Source of the DNA: Siphonodentalium dalli
Lineage: Eukaryota; Mollusca; Scaphopoda; Gadilida; Siphonodentaliidae
Length of the DNA: 64,000 nt
Assembly (NCBI GenBank): GCA_032622095.1
Contig: CP136069.1
Location: forward strand, 14,614,450 to 14,678,449
Direction: 5' to 3'
Below, in pieces: positions 1 through 10,500 of the stretch (within the stretch, counting starts at the first letter, position 1; each line of letters begins with the position of its first letter). Below the pieces are notes generated by a model. It saw only the letters and a program-made list of their open reading frames with translations, had not been told where the DNA came from and made no database searches. The translations under genes and the position numbers were made by a program.

Positions 1-290
1 AGGATTTGATCATACAAAGAGTAAAATCCAAGATGGCCGCTGGCAGCCATTTGTTTTTAACAAAATTCTGGAAAAAATGGTAGGCACCCATTGAGAGGTC
101 ACACCGAAGATCCATATGAAAGTTGGTGATGATCGGTTGAGGGATAAGCTCTGTAGGGTGTGTTAAAGAGTATAGTGATGCAAAGAGTAAAATCCAAGAT
201 GGTTGCCAGAGGCTACATTTTTCATCAAATATCATTCAAGTTTGGCAGGTCCCATCTAGAGGTGATCCTAGACCCATATACCCAATATCG
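1..290. repeat. Diverged tandem pair containing the word AAATCCAAGATGG
   Basis: The phrase caaagagtaaaatccaagat occurs near position 16 and again near 181, giving a diverged repeat of about 165 bp. The AAGATGG core resembles the tandem repeats at 62.56-64 kb on the other edge of the window. No coding potential is seen. Confidence 0.5.
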
Positions 291-299
291 TTGAAATTG

Positions 300-940
300 T
301 TTGTTTATTTTATTATGGTTTTTTTAATAGTATATTTTTATTTGAAGAGTTCGGTTAAGAGTTTACATTTATTTGAAGAATCTATTATTGTGTTGTTTTC
401 ATTTATATCAGATTGAATAAATGATTATTAATATAACTATTTAAATCTGAGTCTTTCCGTGTCAATGTGCATTGATAGATCCTTGATGAAAAGATGTAGC
501 AAGCGGACCCTTTTACTGCCCATTTTACTTTGGTGTCATCACTCAGTATTAACTGATGGTGAACTCAAACCCCCTACCAAGAGCTAAGCGCATACCTACT
601 ACACAATAGAAGAATTCCTAAAACCTTTTGTCCCATTATTTAGAAGAAAAATGGCACAAGGAAAAAAATTATAGGACAGGAAATATTGTGTAAGCTAGGC
701 TGCTGAACAACCCACTCGCCCCGCCTAGTGTTCGGAAAAAAAATGCAGAACCCCCCTCCGGAAATTAGAATTAGACAAATAATAATTTTATTGATAGTAA
801 CGCTTTGGGAGCACTTCAGTTATGGCGAACTTGAAGCCAGGGTGTTTTGGGTCACAAACAAAGAACAACCATGTGTATGTGATGGAATATAAACTGGTGT
901 GGCAATATTGTCTAAAACAACTGAAGAGACAAAATCATTA
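300..940. other. No recognisable feature
   Basis: AT-rich DNA. The 64-codon frame that opens at 822 runs into the 145-bp repeat and is therefore not a gene. Nothing else is supported here. Confidence 0.5.
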
Positions 941-1320
941 TCCAAGTAAGAAACAGTTGGAGTCTACTCGTAGGACTCTTACGCTTAGCAGGGAATCGCG
1001 CTGTTTTAAATGTTAAGTTTGGTTCTCGAACTGAAAAATCGGCAGGCGTCCATAACCTTTCGTGCTGAATTATTAGACAAAAGTTATCCAAGTAAGAAAC
1101 AGTTGGAGTCTACTCTTATGACGCGTGCACGTAGCAGGGGATCGTGCTATTTTAATTGTTATGTTTAGTTCTCGAACTGAAGAATCAGCAGGCGTCCATA
1201 ACCGTTAGTACTTAATTATTGGCAATAACCAACTGGACAATACTTGCATAGTATACACATATGTCGAAAGCGAACCACCCGTGCGGTGGTTCGATTATAG
1301 CTTACGTGCACTCTTGAAAC
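941..1320. repeat. 145-bp tandem repeat with conserved right flank (first locus)
   Basis: Two units begin with tccaagtaagaaacagttgg at 941 and 1086, a spacing of exactly 145 bp. The array is followed by a flank containing acttgcatagtata and then a hairpin-like gtgcggtggttcgattatagct. The same units and the same flank recur at 24808-25290. A short tandem core inside a conserved flank is the architecture of bivalve pearl-type or Helitron-derived elements; assignment to that class is inference. Confidence 0.6.
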
Positions 1321-1324
1321 AATA

Positions 1325-1610
1325 GGTAATCCAGAGTACCTACGTATTGGAGTACGTACGTATGTTCTGAACTTGTCCCGTGGGGAGTACCTATGGTGTA
1401 CCAAATCGTTGGTACTGTGAAGTACCAAATATTGTTGGTACTCTGAAGTACCAAATTGTTGGTACTCTGGTGTACCTAATATCAAGACAGGTACTCTGGA
1501 ATACCTGCTTGGGTACTCTGGAGTACCAAACATTTAAGTAGTATGCATAGTACCTAGATATTTGTACTCCAGATTACCAAATATATAGATACTGTGTGGA
1601 AAACATGTCC
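1325..1610. repeat. Minisatellite built on the palindrome GGTACTCTGGAGTACC
   Basis: Units beginning ggtact occur near 1411, 1437, 1461, 1490 and 1512, so the period varies from about 22 to 29 bp. Each unit is itself a near-perfect palindrome centred on CTGGAG or CTGAAG. The minus-strand translation repeats Gly-Thr-Pro-Glu-Tyr, which follows from the repeat and is not a gene. Less regular units extend on both sides. Confidence 0.7.
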
Positions 1611-1945
1611 AGGTACCAAGCACTCGAAATTACGAAAATTGTCCGACGGCAAATTTAACAATGTGGCATGTTAGATTCCAAATGACGACACGGCCTTTAG
1701 ACATCGAATTAAGTACAAAACCCCAATCAAGTTTCTTCCAGATTATGTCGAAAAACTAAATAATCCAAATAATATTACATTTATTAGTATAGAACCTTGG
1801 TCGTGTTTTTTGTACTCATTTCAAGGTTTAATACCTCGATATCAGGATATCCCCGGCCTGTTCACTGCATGTGGAGTAAAATGTGTCTGAATGTCTAAAA
1901 TAAAGGGCCATATTTCTTAATGTGTGTGTAATAATATCAATGTGA
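1611..1945. other. No recognisable feature
   Basis: Single-copy-looking AT-rich DNA between two repeat blocks. No long frame, RNA gene or terminal repeat is seen. Confidence 0.4.
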
Positions 1946-2511
1946 ACATTCTAAATCAAACATCTTAAACAGGTATGGGTGAAACACCAATCGATCTATA
2001 ATAGCCCAATAATAAAAAGTAATTTGCTATAAATCGCAAACCTTTGCAAATCGCAAACTTCTAAACAATACATATATGTGATTTAGTACAAAGGTTTTCG
2101 ATTTATAAGGTTTGCAATTAATCAAATTTAATTTGCAATTAATAAAGGGCTTTAACCATAAAAACATGAATCAGACATCATCAACAGGTATGGGTGAACT
2201 CCAATCGCTCTATAATATCACGGTCAGGCTAACATAGACCGATCGGTCATTCACAGCCAGCATGCATGTGTGATAAGGGGAGCAAATCTTTGCGATAAAT
2301 CACAAAACGACGTTGTGAATAATCACAAACACCTTTGCTATAACTCGCAGACCGTTGCGATAAAGCTCAAGCATCTTTACGATAACTCTCAAACTAATTG
2401 GTGATTATACTTTATGATTTATCGCAAAAATGTTTGAGATTAATTGCGGATATATTATTATGCGTTGGCACTAATGTGCCTGAAACGTATTCACATACTA
2501 AATCAGACATC
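1946..2511. repeat. Diverged tandem copies of a roughly 300-bp repeat
   Basis: Two copies share the sequence order aatca-acatc, acaggtatgggtgaa, caatcg-tctataata, and then AT-rich text with repeated gcgataa and atcacaaa words. A third copy was split by the piggyBac-like insertion (left part ending at 2511, right part 3135-3450), and a fourth lies at about 5510-5760. The copies differ by many substitutions, so the family is old. Confidence 0.55.
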
Positions 2512-3134
2512 TTAACCCTTTACCCAACAAACCGGCCAAAACCGGCCAAATAAAGCTTCAACAGCCTAAAATATCTTCGGTCTGTCTCAATAGAACCATA
2601 CAAATATGGATATCATTGGAACCGGCTCCTTGACCACATTGTGATAGTTACAGTTATGCCCTGTGCCAATGCATTCTCTTATACATGCGAGTCGACCATA
2701 GGTCGCCTCGCATATATAAGAGAATGCATTTACACTTTTTACCATTTTTTCTTACATTCTTTAACAATTTTATAATTTTTAATGTGTTAAGCCAATGCAT
2801 TCTCTTATATATGCGAGGCGACCTATGGTCGACTCGCATATATAAGAGAATGCATTGGCACAGGGCCCCTTCTGTTGGGTAAAGGGTTAAATCAACTGGC
2901 CTTGATCTAAAAAAAACAGTTATTGCCTCAAAATATTTTTTTTCCTATGGTCGACTCGCATATATAAGAGAATGCATTGGCACAGGGCATAACTGTAACT
3001 GTCGCAATGTGGTCAAGGAGCCGGTTCCAATGATATCCATATTTGTATGGTTCTATTGAGACAGACCGAAGATATTTTAGCCTGTTGAAGCTTTATTTGG
3101 CCGGTTTTGGCCGGTTTGTTGGGTAAAGGGTTAA
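2512..3134. mobile_element. Non-autonomous piggyBac-like MITE, compound, flanked by TTAA
   Basis: The element begins TTAA-CCCTTTACCCAACAAACC and ends in the inverse, TGTTGGGTAAAGGG-TTAA. Its arms of about 170 bp are near-identical inverted copies (2516-2690 and 2960-3130). An extra internal end (tgttgggtaaagggttaa, 2873-2890) suggests one copy nested in or fused to another. The interior holds palindromes of tgcattctcttatatatgcg with its complement. TTAA target duplication and CCC-starting termini are diagnostic of the piggyBac superfamily. There is no transposase gene. A fragment of the same family lies at 29377-29545. Confidence 0.8.
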
Positions 3135-3450
3135 ACAGGTCTGGATGAACCACACATCGATCTTTAATAGCACGGTGGGGCTAAAATAGACTGATTAGTC
3201 TTTCACAGCCAACATGCATGACGGACAAAGGGAGCAAACCAATACGTAAAACAAAATTCTTTATGATCTGTTTTGCAGGACACCATATAGTTATTCACTG
3301 AGAATATTCAAAATTAAAAGAACTTTGCGATAAATCACAAAACAACTTTGTGAAAAATCACAAATACCTTTACGATAACTCACAAACCTTTGCGACAAAT
3401 CTCGAATATCTTTATGATAACTCTCAATTAACTACTTGGTGATTATGTGT
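3135..3450. repeat. Right half of the diverged repeat interrupted by the piggyBac-like MITE
   Basis: It resumes with acaggtctggatgaaccac, matching the uninterrupted copies at about 1965 and 2185. The nearly identical stretch at 5520-5760 shows that this copy and that one were duplicated together with the palindrome that follows. Confidence 0.6.
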
Positions 3451-3465
3451 AGGATATTGGCTGAA

Positions 3466-3551
3466 AACTGTACATTATTTCAGGCTGTAGGCCGAGATCG
3501 TTCCGTTCGCTGAAATAATGTACAGTTCCAATCTATTATCTGATTTAAAAC
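3466..3551. repeat. Palindrome with conserved 3' motif, copy 1
   Basis: Left arm AACTGTACATTATTTCAG (3466-3483) pairs perfectly with CTGAAATAATGTACAGTT (3510-3527) around a GC-rich loop (gctgtaggccgagatcg). The motif ATTATCTGATTTAAAAC follows at 3535-3551. An identical palindrome with the same motif is at 5787-5872, and a palindrome with different arms but the same motif is at 31477-31559. Confidence 0.7.
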
Positions 3552-5219
3552 ATGGCCGAGTCCATTTGTTTGATGCGTCGCCTCTTATCAGAATGGATTA
3601 ACCTGAAATTGGATCAAGACACCTGAGTTGTAGCACGTCTAGGATAAAATCCAATTGCCCATTGGCTGCACGGATGGCGTGAAATCTTAACCCATTGTCC
3701 ACTTAATGGACAATGGGCGATATGTTATGGCGACATGGTTCTCAAGACATGATCCATCATCCTTTGTACAGGTAGCCAACAAACTTGTGACTGACTGGTG
3801 AGTGATGACTGATCTGTGTCGTCATAATTTCGACCAATTTCGACATTGTTGTATTTCTCGTAATAGTAATCACCAGTGGTTGACTCTTGTGAGTTAACTG
3901 GGTGATTTATTATTTTGTGAAACTTAAGTATCTGTCTTTTGAAATCCACAACACTGTCGTGCATGTCAAGTGTAACACCACTGCACTCAGCATATCGCTG
4001 TTTGAACTTGGTCTGTCTCAGATCACTGAAAATTTCTGCTCTCGTGCAGGGGAAAGTATCAATGATTAGAGCACAATCCCATTGTTGCAATCGTTCCCTG
4101 ATATTTGGTAAAGCACACCAATGCCCAATGCTGGTGAAGGAAAAGTTCAGTGATTATCCCATTGTTAGTCACCCGCAACTCATAACAAACAAATCGCACG
4201 GGCGCTTCAAAGTGGGAACAGTCCGTGTTGTTTCGGACATATCTATTCACATTCAGTTCATGTTAATCACGTTTTTGGGCGTGGGCCCGCGTGGCTAACC
4301 GGCTATTGTGTCCAATCGCGGCCAGCGCACGGCACATTTCCAGTTTATTGCATTATGTGTGATCAATTGTGCTCTAAGTCGGTCAGAGCACGCGAATTGT
4401 TCTTTACCATAATAAATATCGTCTCCGACTCGATTTATTCTGTTAAAGAACTATTCTTGTGCTCTAACCATTACTTAGCCCCCGTTACCTTGCGGAGGTT
4501 ATGACATCTTGTCTCCTTATTATACAAACATAATCCAGACAGTGTTAACAATATTCCAGGTTTATAAGAATCAAATTAGGTCCAATTTTACACACACACA
4601 AATTTGTTGATAAATTTCCGAGAACGTGCACTTCCGTATTATTAAAGCTACCTGGCGGTTTGCGCTCCAAAATACACAAAATAATATTCGCTTTTGAAAT
4701 TTTCCCGGTATCAAAATAGGTAGATAAGTGCCCAAACTACCTTACTACGACCAATATATGTCCCAAAAAGACTCATTCAAGTCATCAAAATTACAACAAA
4801 ATCGTATTGTTTGGGTCCAAAACAACCAACCTGCCATTTTGGATGATGCAACCTCCGACAACAGCTGAGGATTTCCTGGTGTATTCGGAAATAAGCTTAC
4901 CCGGCGTCTCTATAATTATAGGTACGCGATAAAGGGGTTTCAATTTGATCGTATGTTTCCCTGCGATAACTATTGTCTTTGTTTACAAGATTTTAATATT
5001 AGGACGGTCGTCCTGCATTTATCAGAGACGTGGTGATGGTGCGATTGGGGACGGGGTTCAGAAGGAACATACTATTACTTATATGATAAGTAATTATGTT
5101 GAGTTGCATTTGTATTTAAAATTCCATTCAACATCATTATCGTAGTAAATTGCATGATTTGCAGTATATGCTGAATATATTCTTTCTTATAGAATATAGA
5201 AATAGGTAGCCCAGTATTA
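3552..5219. other. Mostly unassigned; holds one imperfect hairpin
   Basis: An imperfect inverted repeat lies at about 4385-4473 (gagcacgcgaattgttcttt against aaagaactattcttgtgctc around a cgtctccgactc loop). A possible minus-strand exon (3725-4112) is listed separately. The rest shows no family I recognise. Confidence 0.4.
3725..4112 (-). CDS. Possible terminal exon, unknown protein
   Basis: I do not recognise this protein. On the minus strand a frame of about 129 codons runs from a possible splice acceptor (...accaaatatcag, exon from about 4112) to a stop at 3725. The product would be hydrophilic and rich in Asp, Glu, Lys and Gln, with a Tyr-rich stretch near the middle, no membrane segment and no recognisable motif. 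The plus strand is also open for 119 codons across the same bases, which lowers confidence that either frame is real. It could be a terminal exon, an old retroelement remnant or chance. No neighbouring exon was found. Confidence 0.2.
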
Positions 5220-6100
5220 GATTATGTCATGAATTTATACTCGGGCTAACGTAAAGATCATATTCAGCCAGTTAAATATATGGGAACTTTTAATATTCTG
5301 ACGGAGAACTTGATTACCCGTGAGAAATTTCATGATTGTAAAGGATGCCAATCAAACTCAAAATCAAAGTGACACCAACATCGAGCTGGGATCTTCGTGA
5401 CCTACGTACACTGTGGAATACAGTATTTAATGAGGAACGATATTAACTAAGAATATATTAGCTGCATTTTTTTTTTAAATGTTTATAAACTTCCATATAT
5501 GAACATGAAAATAGCACTTTGGGGCTAAAATAGACTGATCAGTCTTTCACAGCCAACATGCAAGTTAGACAATGGGAGTAAACCAATACGTAAAACAAAA
5601 TTATTTATGATCTGTTTTGCAGGACACCATATAGTTATTCACTGAGAATATTCAAAATTAAAAGAACTTTGCGATAAATCACAAATACCTTTACGATAAC
5701 CTGCAAACCTTTGCGACAACTCTCGAACATCTTCATGATAACTCTCAATTAACTACTTGGTGATTATGTACAGGATATTGGCTGAAAACTGTACATTATT
5801 TCAGGCCGTAGGCCGAGATCGTTCCGTTCGCTGAAATAATGTACAGTTCAAAGCTATTATCTGATTTAAAACATGGCCGAGTCCATTTGTTTGATGCGTC
5901 GCTAAAATCTTCGTGACCTACGTACACTGTGGAATACAGTATTTAATGAGGGACGATATTAACTAAGAATATATTACCTGCACTGTTTTGTTTTAATGTT
6001 TATAAACTTCCCTATCTGAACATTTCACATTTCACATTATTTGAAGTGGTGTAGAATTTTTTCTACGGGCGTAGCCAGGGTAGAGATTCATGATATGATC
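5220..6100. mobile_element. TA-flanked MITE with terminal inverted repeats, copy 1
   Basis: The left end GATTATGTCATGAATTTATA and the right end, read inversely as GATCATATCATGAATCTCTA, form an imperfect inverted repeat of about 32 bp. TA lies on both outer sides (5218-5219 and 6101-6102), the target duplication of Tc1/mariner-type transposons. The interior carries a direct duplication of about 110 bp (about 5391-5510 and 5908-6015, both starting atcttcgtgacctacgtaca). Between the copies lies a block also found at 3150-3600, including the palindrome at 5787-5872. There is no transposase. A related element is at 47542-48016. Confidence 0.6.
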
Positions 6101-6102
6101 TA

Positions 6103-6858
6103 GCTAAGTATCCATGTAGTTGTTCACAATTTACGTAGATCCGTCCATTGGATGTTTATATGTTGAAATCAACTGGAAACAAGATAGACCGGCGGGGAGG
6201 GTGTACACACGCACGTAGAATTGGAACTGTGTTAATTATCTACGTGGATGAACTGTTTTGACTATATACTTTTTTTTTAACACACGGAACAATTAGATAT
6301 GATATGCAAGAAGGACATGTGAGCATTATGTTCCGCACTGCTGTATAATTTGAAAGTTGTGTCGTTTGAACGGCTTGTAAACAATGTAGACACATTTTGA
6401 GAAAAATTAATTTAAAACAAATTTAATCCTATATATTCTACAACCGAAACCGATGGTGAAGACGTTGTCTTTGGTGTTATTTTTCATTTCTATGTCATAC
6501 TCCAATATCAAATGGGGTAACAGGTGTGATATAGCCACGTTGGTACAGACATTCTACATAATTATATGGATTACGACTAAGCATTGTATGTGTATATTTC
6601 ATTTTATTACTATTTTGGCGATAGTTGGTGGACCTAATGCCACCTATCACAGAAAGTCAGCATTTTTCAATACCAATTGTCATCATGGATGACATTTTGA
6701 ATATAACATTTTGCTATATGCGGATTTATCGGATTTTGGATATATTATAAAGGATATGATTCCTCTTCAAAATGGAATATATACTAACTTAGTCAAAATA
6801 TTTTCTCGGTCAAAACTTTTATCGACAAGACTATTTTGTCTTTTCAGCATTTACCCCT
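6103..6858. other. No recognisable feature
   Basis: AT-rich DNA with a 79-codon frame (6453-6692) that resembles no family and lacks splice-site support. I see no terminal repeats or RNA genes. Confidence 0.4.
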
Positions 6859-7343
6859 TGTGACATAACTCCATATACAATTGCCCATACCGCATTAAAA
6901 TCCCACATCTTGATTCTAACTATACGACTGTCCCAATATATAGAACCCCAAACTCAAATATTCGTGCTCGGTTTCTTAACGAAACCTCACACATCTTACT
7001 CCCAGTGAAGACATAAACACAATGAAGATGGCTCCCAAATATGGTCAAGGGAAATGACCATAACGGCGGAATTAATCCCGATGTGTATTGCCAAACGCCT
7101 CATCTAATATGCATCCCAAATAGTATATAAGAAACAGCCACATCCCATCACCTCATGCATTCACTAGACTCATCTCATATTGAGGTTCGTACACCTCTCC
7201 AGGTATCACCTCACACCAGGCATCACCCATTCGGGGACTTTACTCCGCGGTGACTTGATTGTTACATTTAAATACACCACTTGTATTCACGACGTAATAA
7301 AGACTTGTACCTATATATATATCTATGTGTCCATTACCTCACA
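6859..7343 (+). mobile_element. LTR-like module (solo LTR or 5' LTR)
   Basis: The 485-bp segment starts TGTGACATAA and ends TTACCTCACA, whose complement is TGTGAGGTAA, so 8 of 10 terminal bases are inverted. Inside are a TATA box (7123-7130, tatataag), a plausible transcription start some 25-30 bp downstream, and a poly(A) signal AATAAA (7297-7302). This gives the order U3-R-U5. A possible primer site, TGGTACCGTTGAG, begins at 7353. A second LTR was not found, so the identity rests on architecture alone. It could instead be a host promoter with a short first exon. Confidence 0.4.
7123..7130 (+). promoter_or_regulatory. TATA box of the LTR-like module
   Basis: agTATATAAGaaac is a good match to a metazoan TATA box. 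It lies about 170 bp upstream of an AATAAA, as expected for U3 and R of an LTR. Confidence 0.4.
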
Positions 7344-7550
7344 TAGTATTAATGGTACCGTTGAGCAGTTCTACGTCTCACCACACAACTTGAAGTCTCG
7401 GCCACTAAACGATCACTACAAAGAAGAAACAATCTCAAACCGCTACACCAGCCACGGGGATACAGCCTTACACTCTAAACGAACATATCAAACCGCTACT
7501 CAATTGGACAGCCTTACACACTAGACGACTGCATCAGACAATCCAAACTC

Positions 7551-10500
7551 AACCCTTTGGATACACAGGACCGCATACCATACTCATCTGATATCGACGA
7601 CCCAACCCTTTGGATACACAGGACCGCATACCATACTCATCTGATATCGACGACCCAACCCTTTGGATACACAGGACCGCATACCATACTCATCTGATAT
7701 CGACGACCCAACCCTTTGGATACACAGGACCGCATACCATACTCATCTGATATCGACGACCCAACCCTTTGGATACACAGGACCGCATACCATACTCATC
7801 TGATATCGACGACCCAACCCTTTGGACACACAGGACCGCATACCATACTCATCTGATATCGACGACCCAACCCTTTGGACACACAGGACCGCATACCATA
7901 CTCATCTGATATCGACGACCCAACCCTTTGGACACACAGGACCGCATACCATACTCATCTGATATCGACGACCCAACCCTTTGGACACACAGGACCGCAT
8001 ACCATACTCATCTGATATCGACGACCCAACCCTTTGGACACACAGGACCGCATACCATACTCATCTGATATCGACGACCCAACCCTTTGGACACACAGGA
8101 CCGCATACCATACTCATCTGATATCGACGACCCAACCCTTTGGACACACAGGACCGCATACCATACTCATCTGATATCGACGACCCAACCCTTTTGACAC
8201 ACAGGACCGCATACCATACTCATCTGATATCGACGACCCAACCCTTTTGACACACAGGACCGCATACCATACTCATCTGATATCGACGACCCAACCCTTT
8301 GGACACACAGGACCGCATACCATACTCATCTGATATCGACGACCCAACCCTTTTGACACACAGGACCGCATACCATACTCATCTGATATCGACGACCCAA
8401 CCCTTTTGACACACAGGACCGCATACCATTCTCATCTGATATCGACGACCCAACCCTTTGGACACACAGGACCGCATACCATACTCATCTGATATCGACG
8501 ACCCAACCCTTTGGACACACAGGACCGCATACCATACTCATCTGATATCGACGACCCAACCCTTTTGACACACAGGACCGCATACCATACTCATCTGATA
8601 TCGACGACCCAACCCTTTGGACACACAGGACCGCATACCATACTCATCTGATATCGACGACCCAACCCTTTGGACACACAGGACCGCATACCATACTCAT
8701 CTGATATCGACGACCCAACCCTTTGGACACACAGGACCGCATACCATACTCATCTGATATCGACGACCCAACCCTTTTGACACACAGGACCGCATACCAT
8801 ACTCATCTGATATCGACGACCCAACCCTTTTGACCCACAGGACCGCATACCATACTCATCTGATATCGACGACCCAACCCTTTGGACACACAGGACCGCA
8901 TACCATACTCATCTGATATCGACGACCCAACCCTTTGGACACACAGGACCGCATACCATACTCATCTGATATCGACGACCCAACCCTTTTGACACACAGG
9001 ACCGCATACCATACTCATCTGATATCGACGACCCAACCCTTTTGACCCACAGGACCGCATACCATACTCATCTGATATCGACGACCCAACCCTTTGGACA
9101 CACAGGACCGCATACCATACTCATCTGATATCGACGACCCAACCCTTTTGACACACAGGACCGCATACCATACTCATCTGATATCGACGACCCAACCCTT
9201 TGGACACACAGGACCGCATACCATACTCATCTGATATCGACGACCCAACCCTTTTGACACACAGGACCGCATACCATACTCATCTGATATCGACGACCCA
9301 ACCCTTTTGACACACAGGACCGCATACCATACTCATCTGATATCGACGACCCAACCCTTTGGACACACAGGACCGCATACCATACTCATCTGATATCGAC
9401 GACCCAACCCTTTGGACACACAGGACCGCATACCATACTCATCTGATATCGACGACCCAACCCTTTGGACACACAGGACCGCATACCATACTCATCTGAT
9501 ATCGACGACCCAACCCTTTGGACACACAGGACCGCATACCATACTCATCTGATATCGACGACCCAACCCTTTGGACACACAGGACCGCATACCATACTCA
9601 TCTGATATCGACGATCCAACCCTTTGGACACACAGGACCGCATACCATACTCATCTGATATCGACGACCCAACCCTTTGGACACACAGGACCGCATACCA
9701 TACTCATCTGATATCGACGACCCAACCCTTTTGACACACAGGACCGCATACCATACTCATCTGATATCGACGACCCAACCCTTTGGACACACAGGACCGC
9801 ATACCATACTCATCTGATATCGACGACCCAACCCTTTTGACACACAGGACCGCATACCATACTCATCTGATATCGACGACCCAACCCTTTGGACACACAG
9901 GACCGCATACCATACTCATCTGATATCGACGACCCAACCCTTTTGACACACAGGACCGCATACCATACTCATCTGATATCGACGACCCAACCCTTTTGAC
10001 ACACAGGACCGCATACCATACTCATCTGATATCGACGACCCAACCCTTTGGACACACAGGACCGCATACCATACTCATCTGATATCGACGACCCAACCCT
10101 TTTGACACACAGGACCGCATACCATACTCATCTGATATCGACGACCCAACCCTTTTGACACACAGGACCGCATACCATACTCATCTGATATCGACGACCC
10201 AACCCTTTGGACACACAGGACCGCATACCATACTCATCTGATATCGACGACCCAACCCTTTGGACACACAGGACCGCATACCATACTCATCTGATATCGA
10301 CGACCCAACCCTTTGGACACACAGGACCGCATACCATACTCATCTGATATCGACGACCCAACCCTTTGGACACACAGGACCGCATACCATACTCATCTGA
10401 TATCGACGACCCAACCCTTTTGACACACAGGACCGCATACCATACTCATCTGATATCGACGACCCAACCCTTTGGACACACAGGACCGCATACCATACTC

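Noticed and set aside
1216-1533. 105-codon minus-strand frame with Gly-Thr-Pro-Glu-Tyr repeats
   Set aside because: The peptide repeat is produced by the palindromic GGTACTC minisatellite; unit lengths vary and would break the frame.
2654-2882. Paired 61- and 65-codon frames on both strands
   Set aside because: They are mirror readings of the palindromic arms of the piggyBac-like MITE.
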